Of a DNA stretch of 39,406 nucleotides, positions 31,323 to 38,398 are shown one piece after another. The translations under genes were made by a program, and so were the position numbers. The stretch's first letter is position 1, and each line of letters opens with the position of its first letter. This DNA is from Nocardia arthritidis NBRC 100137 (GTDB lineage: Bacteria; Actinomycetota; Actinomycetes; Mycobacteriales; Mycobacteriaceae): positions 1 to 39,406 of the forward strand of contig NZ_BDBB01000058.1 of the NCBI RefSeq assembly GCF_001612765.1, read 5' to 3'. The notes beneath the pieces were generated by a model. It did not search any database. It had not been told where the DNA came from and worked only from the letters and a program-made list of their open reading frames with translations.

Positions 31323-31862
31323 TCACCGGGATGGCCGCGTACGGCGGCGTGGAAAACGCACCGTGACCGGCTGCGGATCCGACAAGGGGAGGTCGCCTCG
31401 CGGCGGTGCGAAGACGCAGACCGCTCCACCGGCCACGAGCAGGAATGCCGCGATCAGGCTGGCAGCGAAGCTCGCCGCGCCCATTTCGGCGGGCTTGTGC
31501 AGGACGTGGTACAGAAAGTGGGGGAGACCGAAGGTCAGCCATCCGATGCCCGCCATCCGGGCCGCCGTCGTCCGGTCGAGGACCAGCGCGGCGATCGACA
31601 CCGCGGTCAGCGCCAGGAAGAAGGACCCGACGTCGGCCGCCAAATGATGGTTGTACGGGCCGTCCGCCGCCACCCACCGAATGCCGAACCCCGGAAAACT
31701 GGTGTACCAGGAATGCGGCGCCAGAGTGGCCCAGAGGCCGACGACGGCTCCTTGCACCGCCAAGACGGCCAGCACGATCCGCGTGAGCAGCAGGCGGCGG
31801 TGCTGCTCGAACCGCATCCGCACCCGCAGGCCCTCGGAGTTCCCCTGCACCGAGATCCGCAT
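31323..31862 (-). CDS. Four-helix membrane protein, unknown function
   Basis: 179 aa. Four hydrophobic helices: around IVLAVLAVQGAVVGLWATL, ADVGSFFLALTAVSIAALVL, AGIGWLTFGLPHFLYHVL and AASLIAAFLLVAGGAVCVF, with a basic C-terminal tail ending in arginines. The loop WYTSFPGFGIRWVAADGPYN and the HH and HFLYHVLH histidines stand out. It resembles unnamed actinobacterial membrane proteins in my memory, but I cannot assign a family. Start at 31862 (GGAG 10 nt upstream); an internal ATG at 31817 would drop 15 residues. Convergent with mihF and upstream of fdhD on the same strand, 80 bp after... its own stop lies away from fdhD, so no operon with it is implied. Confidence 0.75.
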   Translation of the reverse strand: MRISVQGNSEGLRVRMRFEQHRRLLLTRIVLAVLAVQGAVVGLWATLAPHSWYTSFPGFGIRWVAADGPYNHHLAADVGSFFLALTAVSIAALVLDRTTAARMAGIGWLTFGLPHFLYHVLHKPAEMGAASFAASLIAAFLLVAGGAVCVFAPPRGDLPLSDPQPVTVRFPRRRTRPSR

Positions 31863-31942
31863 CGGCCGCTCCGTTCTCGCCGAACCCGTTTCGGCTCCGT
31901 GCAGTCACGGTAAAACGGGTATCCGGCGCGGGCAATAGTGAG

Positions 31943-32782
31943 TCAGGCCAACAACGAGTCGGCGCCCGGCTCGACCCGAATTCGCTCGGGGACGCTGTAG
32001 ACGTTCATGGTGTCGCCGCGGAGGAAGCCGACCAGGCAGAGCCCGGCATCGATGGCCAGGTCGACCGCGAGCGAGCTGGGGGCGGAGACCGCGCCGAGCA
32101 TCGGGATCCCGGCCATGACGGCCTTCTGCACCAGTTCGAACGAGGCGCGCCCGCTCACGATGAGCACCAGATCGTGGGCGGGGATCCGGGATTCGCGCAG
32201 CGCCCAGCCGATCACCTTGTCCACCGCGTTGTGCCTGCCGATGTCCTCGCGCACCGCCAGCGGCCGGCCTTCGGCGGTGAACAGGCCCGCGGCGTGCAGG
32301 CCGCCGGTGGCGTCGAAGACGGATTGGCGGTCGCGCAGCATGCCGGGCATGGCGGCCAGCGCGCGGGTGTCCACCGCGGGTACGCCGGGCGGCAAGGGAA
32401 ACCGGGTGCGGGTGCGGACCTCGTCCAGGGCGGTCTTGCCGCACAGCCCGCAGGCTCCTGTGGTGAGGAAGGAGCGGGTCGGCGCCCGGACCGGGGTGCG
32501 CAGGGTGACGTCGAGGACGTTGTAGGTGTTGCGGCCCTGGTCATCGGTGCCCGCGCAATAACGGGCCGCAACGATGTCCTCGGCGGAGTGGATGATGTCC
32601 TCGCTCAGCAGGAAGCCGTGCACGAGGTCGATGTCATCGCCGGGAGTGCGCATGGTGACCGTCAGCGAGTGGCCGCCGATGCGGATTTCCAGCGGCTCTT
32701 CGACAGCGAGGGTGTCCGGACGCTGGATGTCCGCCTCCGGAGTGATCCGTCGCATCCGGCGGCGGGCGGTGACGCGACTCAT
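31943..32782 (-). CDS. fdhD: Formate dehydrogenase accessory sulfurtransferase FdhD
   Basis: 279 aa. Passes sulfur from a cysteine desulfurase to the molybdenum cofactor, which formate dehydrogenase-type enzymes need for activity. Family signatures: EEPLEIRIGGHSLTVTMRTPGDD, GFLLSEDII, the sulfur-carrying loop C111-G-L-C114 (TTGACGLCGKTALDEV), GLHAAGLF, REDIGRHNAVDKVIG and SGRASFELVQKAVMAGIP. GAGGGGAGCACAGC precedes the ATG. It follows the molybdopterin oxidoreductase gene by 133 bp on the same strand, its expected client. Confidence 0.96.
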   Translation of the reverse strand: MSRVTARRRMRRITPEADIQRPDTLAVEEPLEIRIGGHSLTVTMRTPGDDIDLVHGFLLSEDIIHSAEDIVAARYCAGTDDQGRNTYNVLDVTLRTPVRAPTRSFLTTGACGLCGKTALDEVRTRTRFPLPPGVPAVDTRALAAMPGMLRDRQSVFDATGGLHAAGLFTAEGRPLAVREDIGRHNAVDKVIGWALRESRIPAHDLVLIVSGRASFELVQKAVMAGIPMLGAVSAPSSLAVDLAIDAGLCLVGFLRGDTMNVYSVPERIRVEPGADSLLA

Positions 32783-32915
32783 GCTGTGCTCCCCTCGGCA
32801 AGCGCGCGGCCCGGGGCGGTCACTCTCGGTCGCCGACCGCTCGTGTTCTGTTCGTGATCGGCATGGCCGGTGCCCGCTACGGTGATGCTGCGCTGCCGCC
32901 TCCGGGCCTGACCGC

Positions 32916-35213
32916 TCATGCCGGGCGGGCTTCTAGCCGGATGGTGACCGCCTTGGAGACGGGTGTGTTCGACCGTTTCGCGACGTGGTCGAGCGGCACC
33001 AGGGGATTGGTCTCGGGATAGTAGGCGGCGGCGTTGCCGCGCGGCGTCGGGTAGGAGACGAGGCGGAAGTTCTCGACACGGCGTTCGGTGCCGTCGGTCC
33101 ATTCGGAGACGATGTCGACCGGATCGCCGTTGCTGAAGCCGAACGCGGCGATGTCCTCGGGGTGCACCAGCACCACCTTGCGACCGTTGTGGATGCCCCG
33201 GTAGCGGTCGTCGAGGCCGTAGATGGTGGTGTTGTACTGGTCGTGGCTGCGCAGGGTTTGCAGGATCAGCCTGCCCGCCGGGACCGGCAGCCAGGTCAGT
33301 TCGTTGACGGCGAAGTTCGCCTTCCCGGTGGCGGTGCGGAATTCGCGGGCGTCGCGCGGCGGGTGCGGGAGCTGGAATCCGTTGCGCTCGCGGACTTTCG
33401 CGTTGTAGTCGGAGCAGCCGGGCACGACACGGGCGATGGCGTCGCGGACGCTGTCGTAGTCGCGGGCGAAGCGCGCCCACGGTACCGGATGGCCGGGACC
33501 GAACAGTGCCTGGGCGAGGTCGCAGACGATGGCGACTTCACTGCGCAACTGGTCGCTGACCGGCTTCAGCCGTCCGGTGGACAGGTGCACCATCGACATC
33601 GAGTCCTCCACCGAGACCTGCCGTTTGGTGCCGTCCGGGGCGAGGTCGAGATCGGTGCGGCCGAGGGTGGGCAGGATGAGGGCGGTGCGGCCGTGCACGA
33701 TATGGCTGCGGTTGAGTTTGGTGGACACCTGCACGGTGAGCGCGCAGCCGCGCAGCGCGGCCTCGGTCACGGCGGTGTCGGGGGTGGCGGAGACGAAGTT
33801 GCCACCCATGCCGAAGAAGACCTTCGCGCGTCCGTCGCGCATGGCGCGGATGGCCGCGACGGTGTCGAGGCCGTGCTCGCGCGGGCTGGTGATGCCGAAC
33901 TCGCGGTCGAGGGCGTCGAGGAAAGCCCCGGGCATCTTCTCCCAGATGCCCATGGTGCGGTCGCCTTGCACGTTGGAGTGGCCGCGCACCGGGCACACCC
34001 CCGCACCCGGCTTGCCGATCATGCCGCGCAGCAGCAGCAGGTTGGTGGCCTCCTCGATGGTGGCCACGGCGTGGGTCTGCTGGGTCAGGCCCATCGCCCA
34101 GCAGAGGATGATGTTGCGGGAGCGAGCGAACGCCTCGGCGGTGCGCTCGAGTTCGGCCGGACTCAGGCCGGTGGCCTCCAGCACGGTGGCCAGATCGACC
34201 GCGCGCACGTGCTTTTCGTACTCGGCGTAGCCCGCGCAGTGGGCATCGACGAATGCCCGGTCGACGACCGTGCCCGGCGCGCGGTCCTCGGCTTCCAGCA
34301 GCAGGCGGCCCAGCGCTTGGAACAGGGCCATATCGCCGCCGAGGCGGATTTGCAGGAAGTCGTCGGCGATCGGCACGCCGGTGGTGACGCCCTTGACCGT
34401 CTGCGGGTCCCGGAAACCGAGCAGCCCGGTCTCCGGCAGTGGGTTCACCGCGATGATCCGGGCGCCCTCGGCCTTGGCGGCGGCGAGCGCGCTGAGCATG
34501 CGCGGATGGTTGGTGCCCGGATTCTGTCCCGCGACGACGATCAGATCGGCCTTGGCGAAGTCGTCGATGGAGACCGAGCCCTTCCCGATCCCGATCGAGC
34601 CGGTCAGCGCCGCACCGGAGGACTCGTGACACATGTTGGAGCAGTCCGGCAGGTTGTTGGTGCCGTAGCTGCGCACCAGCAGCTGATAGAGGAACGCGGT
34701 CTCGTTGCTGGTGCGGCCGGAGGTGTAGAACACCGCCTCGTCGGGCGAGTCCAGGCCGCGGAGCGTGTCCGCGATCAACCGGTAGGCCTCGTCCCACGCG
34801 ATGGGGGAGTAGTGCGTGTCGCCGGGCCGCAGCACCATCGGGTGGGTCAGCCTGCCCTGCTGCCCGAGCCAGTAACCGGACTTCTCGCTCAGTTCGGCGA
34901 GGGAGTGGGTCGCGAAGAACTCCGGGGTCACCGTGCGCAGCGTGGCTTCCTCGGCGACTGCCTTCGCGCCGTTCTCGCAGAACTCGGCGGGCCTGCGGTG
35001 GCCGGTCGGCTCAGGCCAGGCGCAGCCGGGGCAGTCGAAGCCGTGCGCCTGATTGACCCGCGCCAGGGTGCGGGCGGTCCGGATGACACCCATCTCCTCG
35101 ACCGAGCGCTTCAGCGCCACCGCGACGGCGGTGACGCCCGCGGCCTGCTCTTCGGGCGGGGTCACCGTCAGCTCGGACTCGTCGATGTCCTGCTTCGGTC
35201 CGTTTCGGCGCAT
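32916..35213 (-). CDS. FdhF/YdeP-family molybdopterin oxidoreductase
   Basis: 765 aa, full length for the FdhF/YdeP group, related to formate dehydrogenase H alpha subunit. Binds bis-molybdopterin-guanine-dinucleotide; blocks seen include IAWDEAYRLIADTL, FYTSGRTSNETAFLYQLL, DLIVVAGQNPGTNHPR, LLRGMIGKPGAGVCPVRGHS, NVQGDRTMGI and LRSHDQYNTTIYG. The N-terminus has C61-P-G-C64 and C79, an incomplete iron-sulfur motif typical of this group. At the place of selenocysteine-histidine in FdhH it has C195-H196 (NMCHESSG). Substrate uncertain: formate or another small compound. FdhD is encoded just downstream, which supports a sulfurated molybdenum cofactor. No electron-transfer subunit is adjacent. Confidence 0.92.
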   Translation of the reverse strand: MRRNGPKQDIDESELTVTPPEEQAAGVTAVAVALKRSVEEMGVIRTARTLARVNQAHGFDCPGCAWPEPTGHRRPAEFCENGAKAVAEEATLRTVTPEFFATHSLAELSEKSGYWLGQQGRLTHPMVLRPGDTHYSPIAWDEAYRLIADTLRGLDSPDEAVFYTSGRTSNETAFLYQLLVRSYGTNNLPDCSNMCHESSGAALTGSIGIGKGSVSIDDFAKADLIVVAGQNPGTNHPRMLSALAAAKAEGARIIAVNPLPETGLLGFRDPQTVKGVTTGVPIADDFLQIRLGGDMALFQALGRLLLEAEDRAPGTVVDRAFVDAHCAGYAEYEKHVRAVDLATVLEATGLSPAELERTAEAFARSRNIILCWAMGLTQQTHAVATIEEATNLLLLRGMIGKPGAGVCPVRGHSNVQGDRTMGIWEKMPGAFLDALDREFGITSPREHGLDTVAAIRAMRDGRAKVFFGMGGNFVSATPDTAVTEAALRGCALTVQVSTKLNRSHIVHGRTALILPTLGRTDLDLAPDGTKRQVSVEDSMSMVHLSTGRLKPVSDQLRSEVAIVCDLAQALFGPGHPVPWARFARDYDSVRDAIARVVPGCSDYNAKVRERNGFQLPHPPRDAREFRTATGKANFAVNELTWLPVPAGRLILQTLRSHDQYNTTIYGLDDRYRGIHNGRKVVLVHPEDIAAFGFSNGDPVDIVSEWTDGTERRVENFRLVSYPTPRGNAAAYYPETNPLVPLDHVAKRSNTPVSKAVTIRLEARPA

Positions 35214-35347
35214 GCCGCCATTGTCCTCTCCGCGCGACCCGAACCGGGCGGGGACCGGTCGACCGGCCGTCGCCGCGCCCGAGCCGTGGCATACCGCGAC
35301 GTCGCCCGCCGTGCCGGAGCGGCGAGATGTGGGTCGTCGCCAGGGGT

Positions 35348-35440
35348 AGGACTCGCTTACTGATACGGACGCGCCAGCCCGGCGGGAGTTGGGGTGGGGA
35401 GGTGCTGATCGGGGTCCACCGGTCGGTGCCGGATCCGGCG
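35348..35440 (-). pseudogene. Decayed duplicate of the FHA gene's 3' end
   Basis: 93 bp that match 35509-35601, inside the adjacent FHA gene, with 12 mismatches and no gaps (about 87%). Translated on the minus strand it reads GSGTDRWTPISTSPPQ then LPPGWRVRISKRVL, against GPGTDQWTRISNTPTE then LPPGWRVRISERVL in the gene. It lies just beyond the FHA stop codon, in a different frame, so it is not expressed as part of that protein. Confidence 0.75.
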
Positions 35441-35441
35441 G

Positions 35442-36632
35442 TCAGGAGCGGCGGCGTGCTCCGGCGATACCCGTCGCGCCCGTGCGCTGTTCGTCGCCGC
35501 GGTAGGTGAGGACTCGCTCGCTGATGCGGACGCGCCAGCCCGGCGGGAGTTCGGTCGGGGTGTTGCTGATCCGGGTCCACTGGTCGGTGCCGGGACCGGC
35601 GATGAAGGTGCCGGAGGTCGCGGCGGCGTCCCGGACGTACACCTTGCCGCCGTCGACCGATACATAGGCGTGTACGCGCGAGACGTGGCGGTCGCGCTGG
35701 ATGACGATCGGGGTGGCGGTGGCGGCCCGGACCGATTCGTCCACCTGCGGTCCGCGCCCGATCACGTAGGCGCGATTCAGGGGGTAGGCCGCGCCGTCCT
35801 CGGTGACCAGCGCGCCGACGGCGGCCTCGCCGGACAAGGTGGCCGGGTGCAGAGCTCGGGTTCCGCCGTGCTCGGGCGCTTTGCGCAGGGCGACCGATTC
35901 GTGCGCGGGCTGCACCTGGGACCACGCGAGCGGTCGATCCGTGGCGGGCCGGGGCGGCCGTGGCTTGGCGAGGGGCCGGGCCGACTCGGTCGGCCGGACC
36001 ATCGACGCCGCGTCCACGCCGGTCGGGGCCGACTGCGCGACGGCGTCGGCGGCGCCCGTCGGTTCGGGCGTCGCCGCGAAACCGGCCGCCGCCGTCGGCT
36101 CGGGCTCGGCCTGCGCTGAGGGCGCGCAGGCGCGCGGCTCGCCGGTCTTCCCGGCCCGTCGCACCGCTGCCTGCAAGACGAAGCCGCCGCCGGGAACCAC
36201 GCCGGCGCGCAAGTCGGTGCGCGGCAGCGCGGTGGGCGGCGTGCCGGTGTCCGCGCCGATCGTGATGCGGCGCACCGGTTCGCGCACGATCTCGTCCACC
36301 CAGGTGAACGCACGGCCGCCGTGGAGCAGACGGGTACCCTCGGCGCCTTGGATCTGCGCGGTCACCGATCCGCGCAACAGGATGAGCATGCCGTCGTCGG
36401 TCGGCGCCACCACCCCGAACGGCGGCGGCCGCACCGTGCTGCCGAAGATCACCGCGGCCAGGCGTTGCGCCAGTGCGGCGCCGGGATGCTCCCCTTCGGC
36501 CACGGCTTCGATGGTGCCGAGTATTCGGTCCGTGGAAGTCGTTTCGGGCCCGAGATAGGCGACGACCGCACCGAAACGGGCGACGAGTCCGTCGCCCGGT
36601 GCGACTCCCACGGTGGACGGTTTACTGCGCAC
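35442..36632 (-). CDS. FHA-domain protein with Pro/Ala-rich linker
   Basis: 396 aa from the GTG at 36632, chosen because GGAGGG lies 5 nt before it; an ATG at 36737 has no ribosome site. Residues 1-160 form an N-terminal domain (GDGLVARFGAVVAYLG, PPFGVVAPTDDGMLILLRGS) resembling regions found ahead of FHA domains in actinobacterial secretion or signalling proteins. A long Ala/Pro/Glu-rich linker follows. Residues about 285-385 are a phosphothreonine-binding FHA domain: YVIGRGPQ, RDRHVSRVHAYVSVDG and DAAATSGTFI, with SGT replacing the common NGT. It may read phosphorylation by a Ser/Thr kinase such as PknG; no direct link is shown. Confidence 0.87.
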   Translation of the reverse strand: MRSKPSTVGVAPGDGLVARFGAVVAYLGPETTSTDRILGTIEAVAEGEHPGAALAQRLAAVIFGSTVRPPPFGVVAPTDDGMLILLRGSVTAQIQGAEGTRLLHGGRAFTWVDEIVREPVRRITIGADTGTPPTALPRTDLRAGVVPGGGFVLQAAVRRAGKTGEPRACAPSAQAEPEPTAAAGFAATPEPTGAADAVAQSAPTGVDAASMVRPTESARPLAKPRPPRPATDRPLAWSQVQPAHESVALRKAPEHGGTRALHPATLSGEAAVGALVTEDGAAYPLNRAYVIGRGPQVDESVRAATATPIVIQRDRHVSRVHAYVSVDGGKVYVRDAAATSGTFIAGPGTDQWTRISNTPTELPPGWRVRISERVLTYRGDEQRTGATGIAGARRRS

Positions 36633-37151
36633 CCGCGCCCTCCTTCCCGGCGCACTACCGGCATACCGAAGCCAGCATAGAGCGTCGGCGACGGCCGAAC
36701 GGGGGTCTGCGAGCATCGCGACGTGGAATGCGGACATGGTCCGCCGCGCCGCCCGGCGGCCGAATCACAATCTGTCGCGCGCGTTCTCGCGCGCGGTCCC
36801 GGACGTCATCGCGCGTGCTGTGAGCTGCGCATTGTAATCTTTTCCGCAGTCGCGGCGGTTCATGCTCGAAGAATCACGACTATGTTGTAGGTCACAGCGC
36901 GAAGATGCTTGAAGCGCCAGAGGGTTCGCCGCGCGTCCCCGCTTCGGGAACTGATGTGTGCGTCGTCGCGGCTGCGCCGCTTGTGCCCTTCTCGTCGAAT
37001 GCCGGGCACGATCACAGCGGTCGGGGCTGAAGTTCTTGGTGGCCTGATCGCGCCGCCGCGACGCTCCTGCCCCCCGGTGTCCGGGGATGGTCGGCCGTGG
37101 CGGACCGCGCCGGTCACCCGAACGGCGTTCGTCCCTGGTTATGCTCGGCTC
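36633..37151. other. 519-bp divergent gap between the FHA and TetR genes
   Basis: Less GC-rich around 36770-36910 than its surroundings, which suggests promoters. A 41-codon frame at 36905 has no convincing support. A -10-like TATGTT is present near 36881. Apart from the TetR promoter (37140) I see no definite element. Confidence 0.5.
37140..37145 (+). promoter_or_regulatory. -10 box of a leaderless TetR transcript
   Basis: TATGCT, 6 nt before the ATG at 37152, no Shine-Dalgarno sequence. Confidence 0.5.
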
Positions 37152-37823
37152 ATGAGCGCAGCAGCCGTCAGCCGCCGGGCCCGTCCGGCCAAAGCTCCGC
37201 TGAGCCGCGAGGTGATCGTCGAGACCGGCCTGCGCATCCTGGACCGGGATGGCGCGGCGGCGCTGACCATGCGCCGGGTGGCGCAGGACCTGGACACCGG
37301 CGCGGCCTCGCTGTACGTGTACGTCGCCAATCGCGACGATCTGATGACCGCCATGCTCGACCATGTCCTCGGTCGCGTGCCGGAACCCGCCGGGGCGAGC
37401 TGGCGGGAACGGCTCACCGCGCTGGCCGACGCCATGGTGGCGGCGATGAGCAGGCATGAAGGGCTGGCGCTGGTCGCGCTCGGGGTGATTCCGAGCAGTC
37501 CGAACGCATTACGGCTGATGGAACTGATGCTCGGCTCGCTCCTCGGGGCGGGACTGGACGATCGGACCGCGTCGTGGGCGGTGGATCTGCTCTTTCTGCA
37601 CATCACCGCGTCGGCGGCCGAACAGAGCGCGCACAACACCGGCGGCGGTACCGAGCAGGAGTACCTCGCCGCGATCGAGCGGCGCTTCGCCGAGTTGCCC
37701 GCCGACCGTTATCCGACGGTCGTGGCCATGCGGGACGCCCTGTTGTCGGGCGACGGCGACGCGCGTGCGGCCTGGGCCGTGCAAGTGCTGCTCAACGGCA
37801 TCCTCGCCACGCGGGCGGAGTGA
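37152..37823 (+). CDS. TetR-family transcriptional regulator, TetR_C type
   Basis: 223 aa. Residues about 14-62 are the helix-turn-helix: LSREVIVETGLRILDRDGAA, LTMRRVAQDLDTGAASLYVY and VANRDDLMTAMLDHV. This wording (GAASLYVYVxNRDDL) is that of the tetracycline-repressor-type subgroup, whose C-terminal domain binds small drugs or metabolites. The remaining 155 residues are helical, consistent with that domain. The ATG at 37152 is favoured over longer readings because a -10 box lies 6 nt upstream. The GNAT gene follows 43 bp later with its own -10 box. No drug pump gene is adjacent. Confidence 0.9.
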   Translation: MSAAAVSRRARPAKAPLSREVIVETGLRILDRDGAAALTMRRVAQDLDTGAASLYVYVANRDDLMTAMLDHVLGRVPEPAGASWRERLTALADAMVAAMSRHEGLALVALGVIPSSPNALRLMELMLGSLLGAGLDDRTASWAVDLLFLHITASAAEQSAHNTGGGTEQEYLAAIERRFAELPADRYPTVVAMRDALLSGDGDARAAWAVQVLLNGILATRAE

Positions 37824-37854
37824 AATTCGCTGGTCCGCGCCGCGGTTGCCGGAT

Positions 37855-37860
37855 CACAAT
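37855..37860 (+). promoter_or_regulatory. -10 box of a leaderless GNAT transcript
   Basis: CACAAT, 6 nt before the ATG at 37867; not followed by a ribosome site. Confidence 0.35.
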
Positions 37861-37866
37861 GGTCCG

Positions 37867-38385
37867 ATGATCCGGGCCGCGACGACCGAAGACCTCACCG
37901 TGCTGCAAGACATCGAACGCGCGGCGGGCGCACCGTTCGCGGAGGTCGGGATGACGGCCGTGGCCGACGACGAACCTCCTTCGATGGCCACGTTGCGCGA
38001 GTTCCAGCGGGCCGGACGGGCCTGGGTGTGGACCGAGGACGACCTGCCGATCGGCTACCTGGTCGTGGGCGTGATCGATGGAAACGCGCATATCGAGCAG
38101 GTCTCGGTGCGCCCGGAACACGCGGGACGCCGGATCGGCAAGCGGTTGATCGACCGGGCAGCCCGATGGGCCGCCGCCGCGGCCCTGCCCGCGATGACGT
38201 TGACCACGTTCACCGAGGTGCCGTGGAACGGCCCGTATTACCGGCGGCTCGGCTTCCGGTACCTGTCGGCGGACGAGGAGACCCCGGGGTTGGTCGCTGT
38301 GCGTGCCGCCGAACAGGCGCACGGCCTCGACCGCTGGCCGCGCGCGTGCATGCGCGCGGAGCTGTGTGACTGGTCGATGGACTGA
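37867..38385 (+). CDS. GNAT-family N-acetyltransferase
   Basis: 172 aa. GNAT fold: MIRAATTEDLTVLQDIERAA at the N-terminus; the acetyl-CoA-binding motif IEQVSVRPEHAGRRIGKRLI near residues 76-95 (HAGRRIG as R/Q-x-x-G-x-G/A); then AAALPAMTLTTFTEVPWNGP and YYRRLGF, the usual strand and C-terminal helix that close over the substrate. The acceptor is unknown; the type is common among uncharacterised actinobacterial acetyltransferases. Convergent with glpD, 13 bp apart, and no hairpin is seen between them. Confidence 0.9.
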   Translation: MIRAATTEDLTVLQDIERAAGAPFAEVGMTAVADDEPPSMATLREFQRAGRAWVWTEDDLPIGYLVVGVIDGNAHIEQVSVRPEHAGRRIGKRLIDRAARWAAAAALPAMTLTTFTEVPWNGPYYRRLGFRYLSADEETPGLVAVRAAEQAHGLDRWPRACMRAELCDWSMD

Positions 38386-38398
38386 GCTCGCTGTGCCG

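Noticed and set aside
32985..35363. Long open frame antisense to the molybdopterin oxidoreductase gene
   Set aside because: Same GC effect; low-complexity Gly/Val/Arg product and no family resemblance.
36905..37030. 41-codon frame in the FHA-TetR gap
   Set aside because: No ribosome site, no conserved features; too short to support.
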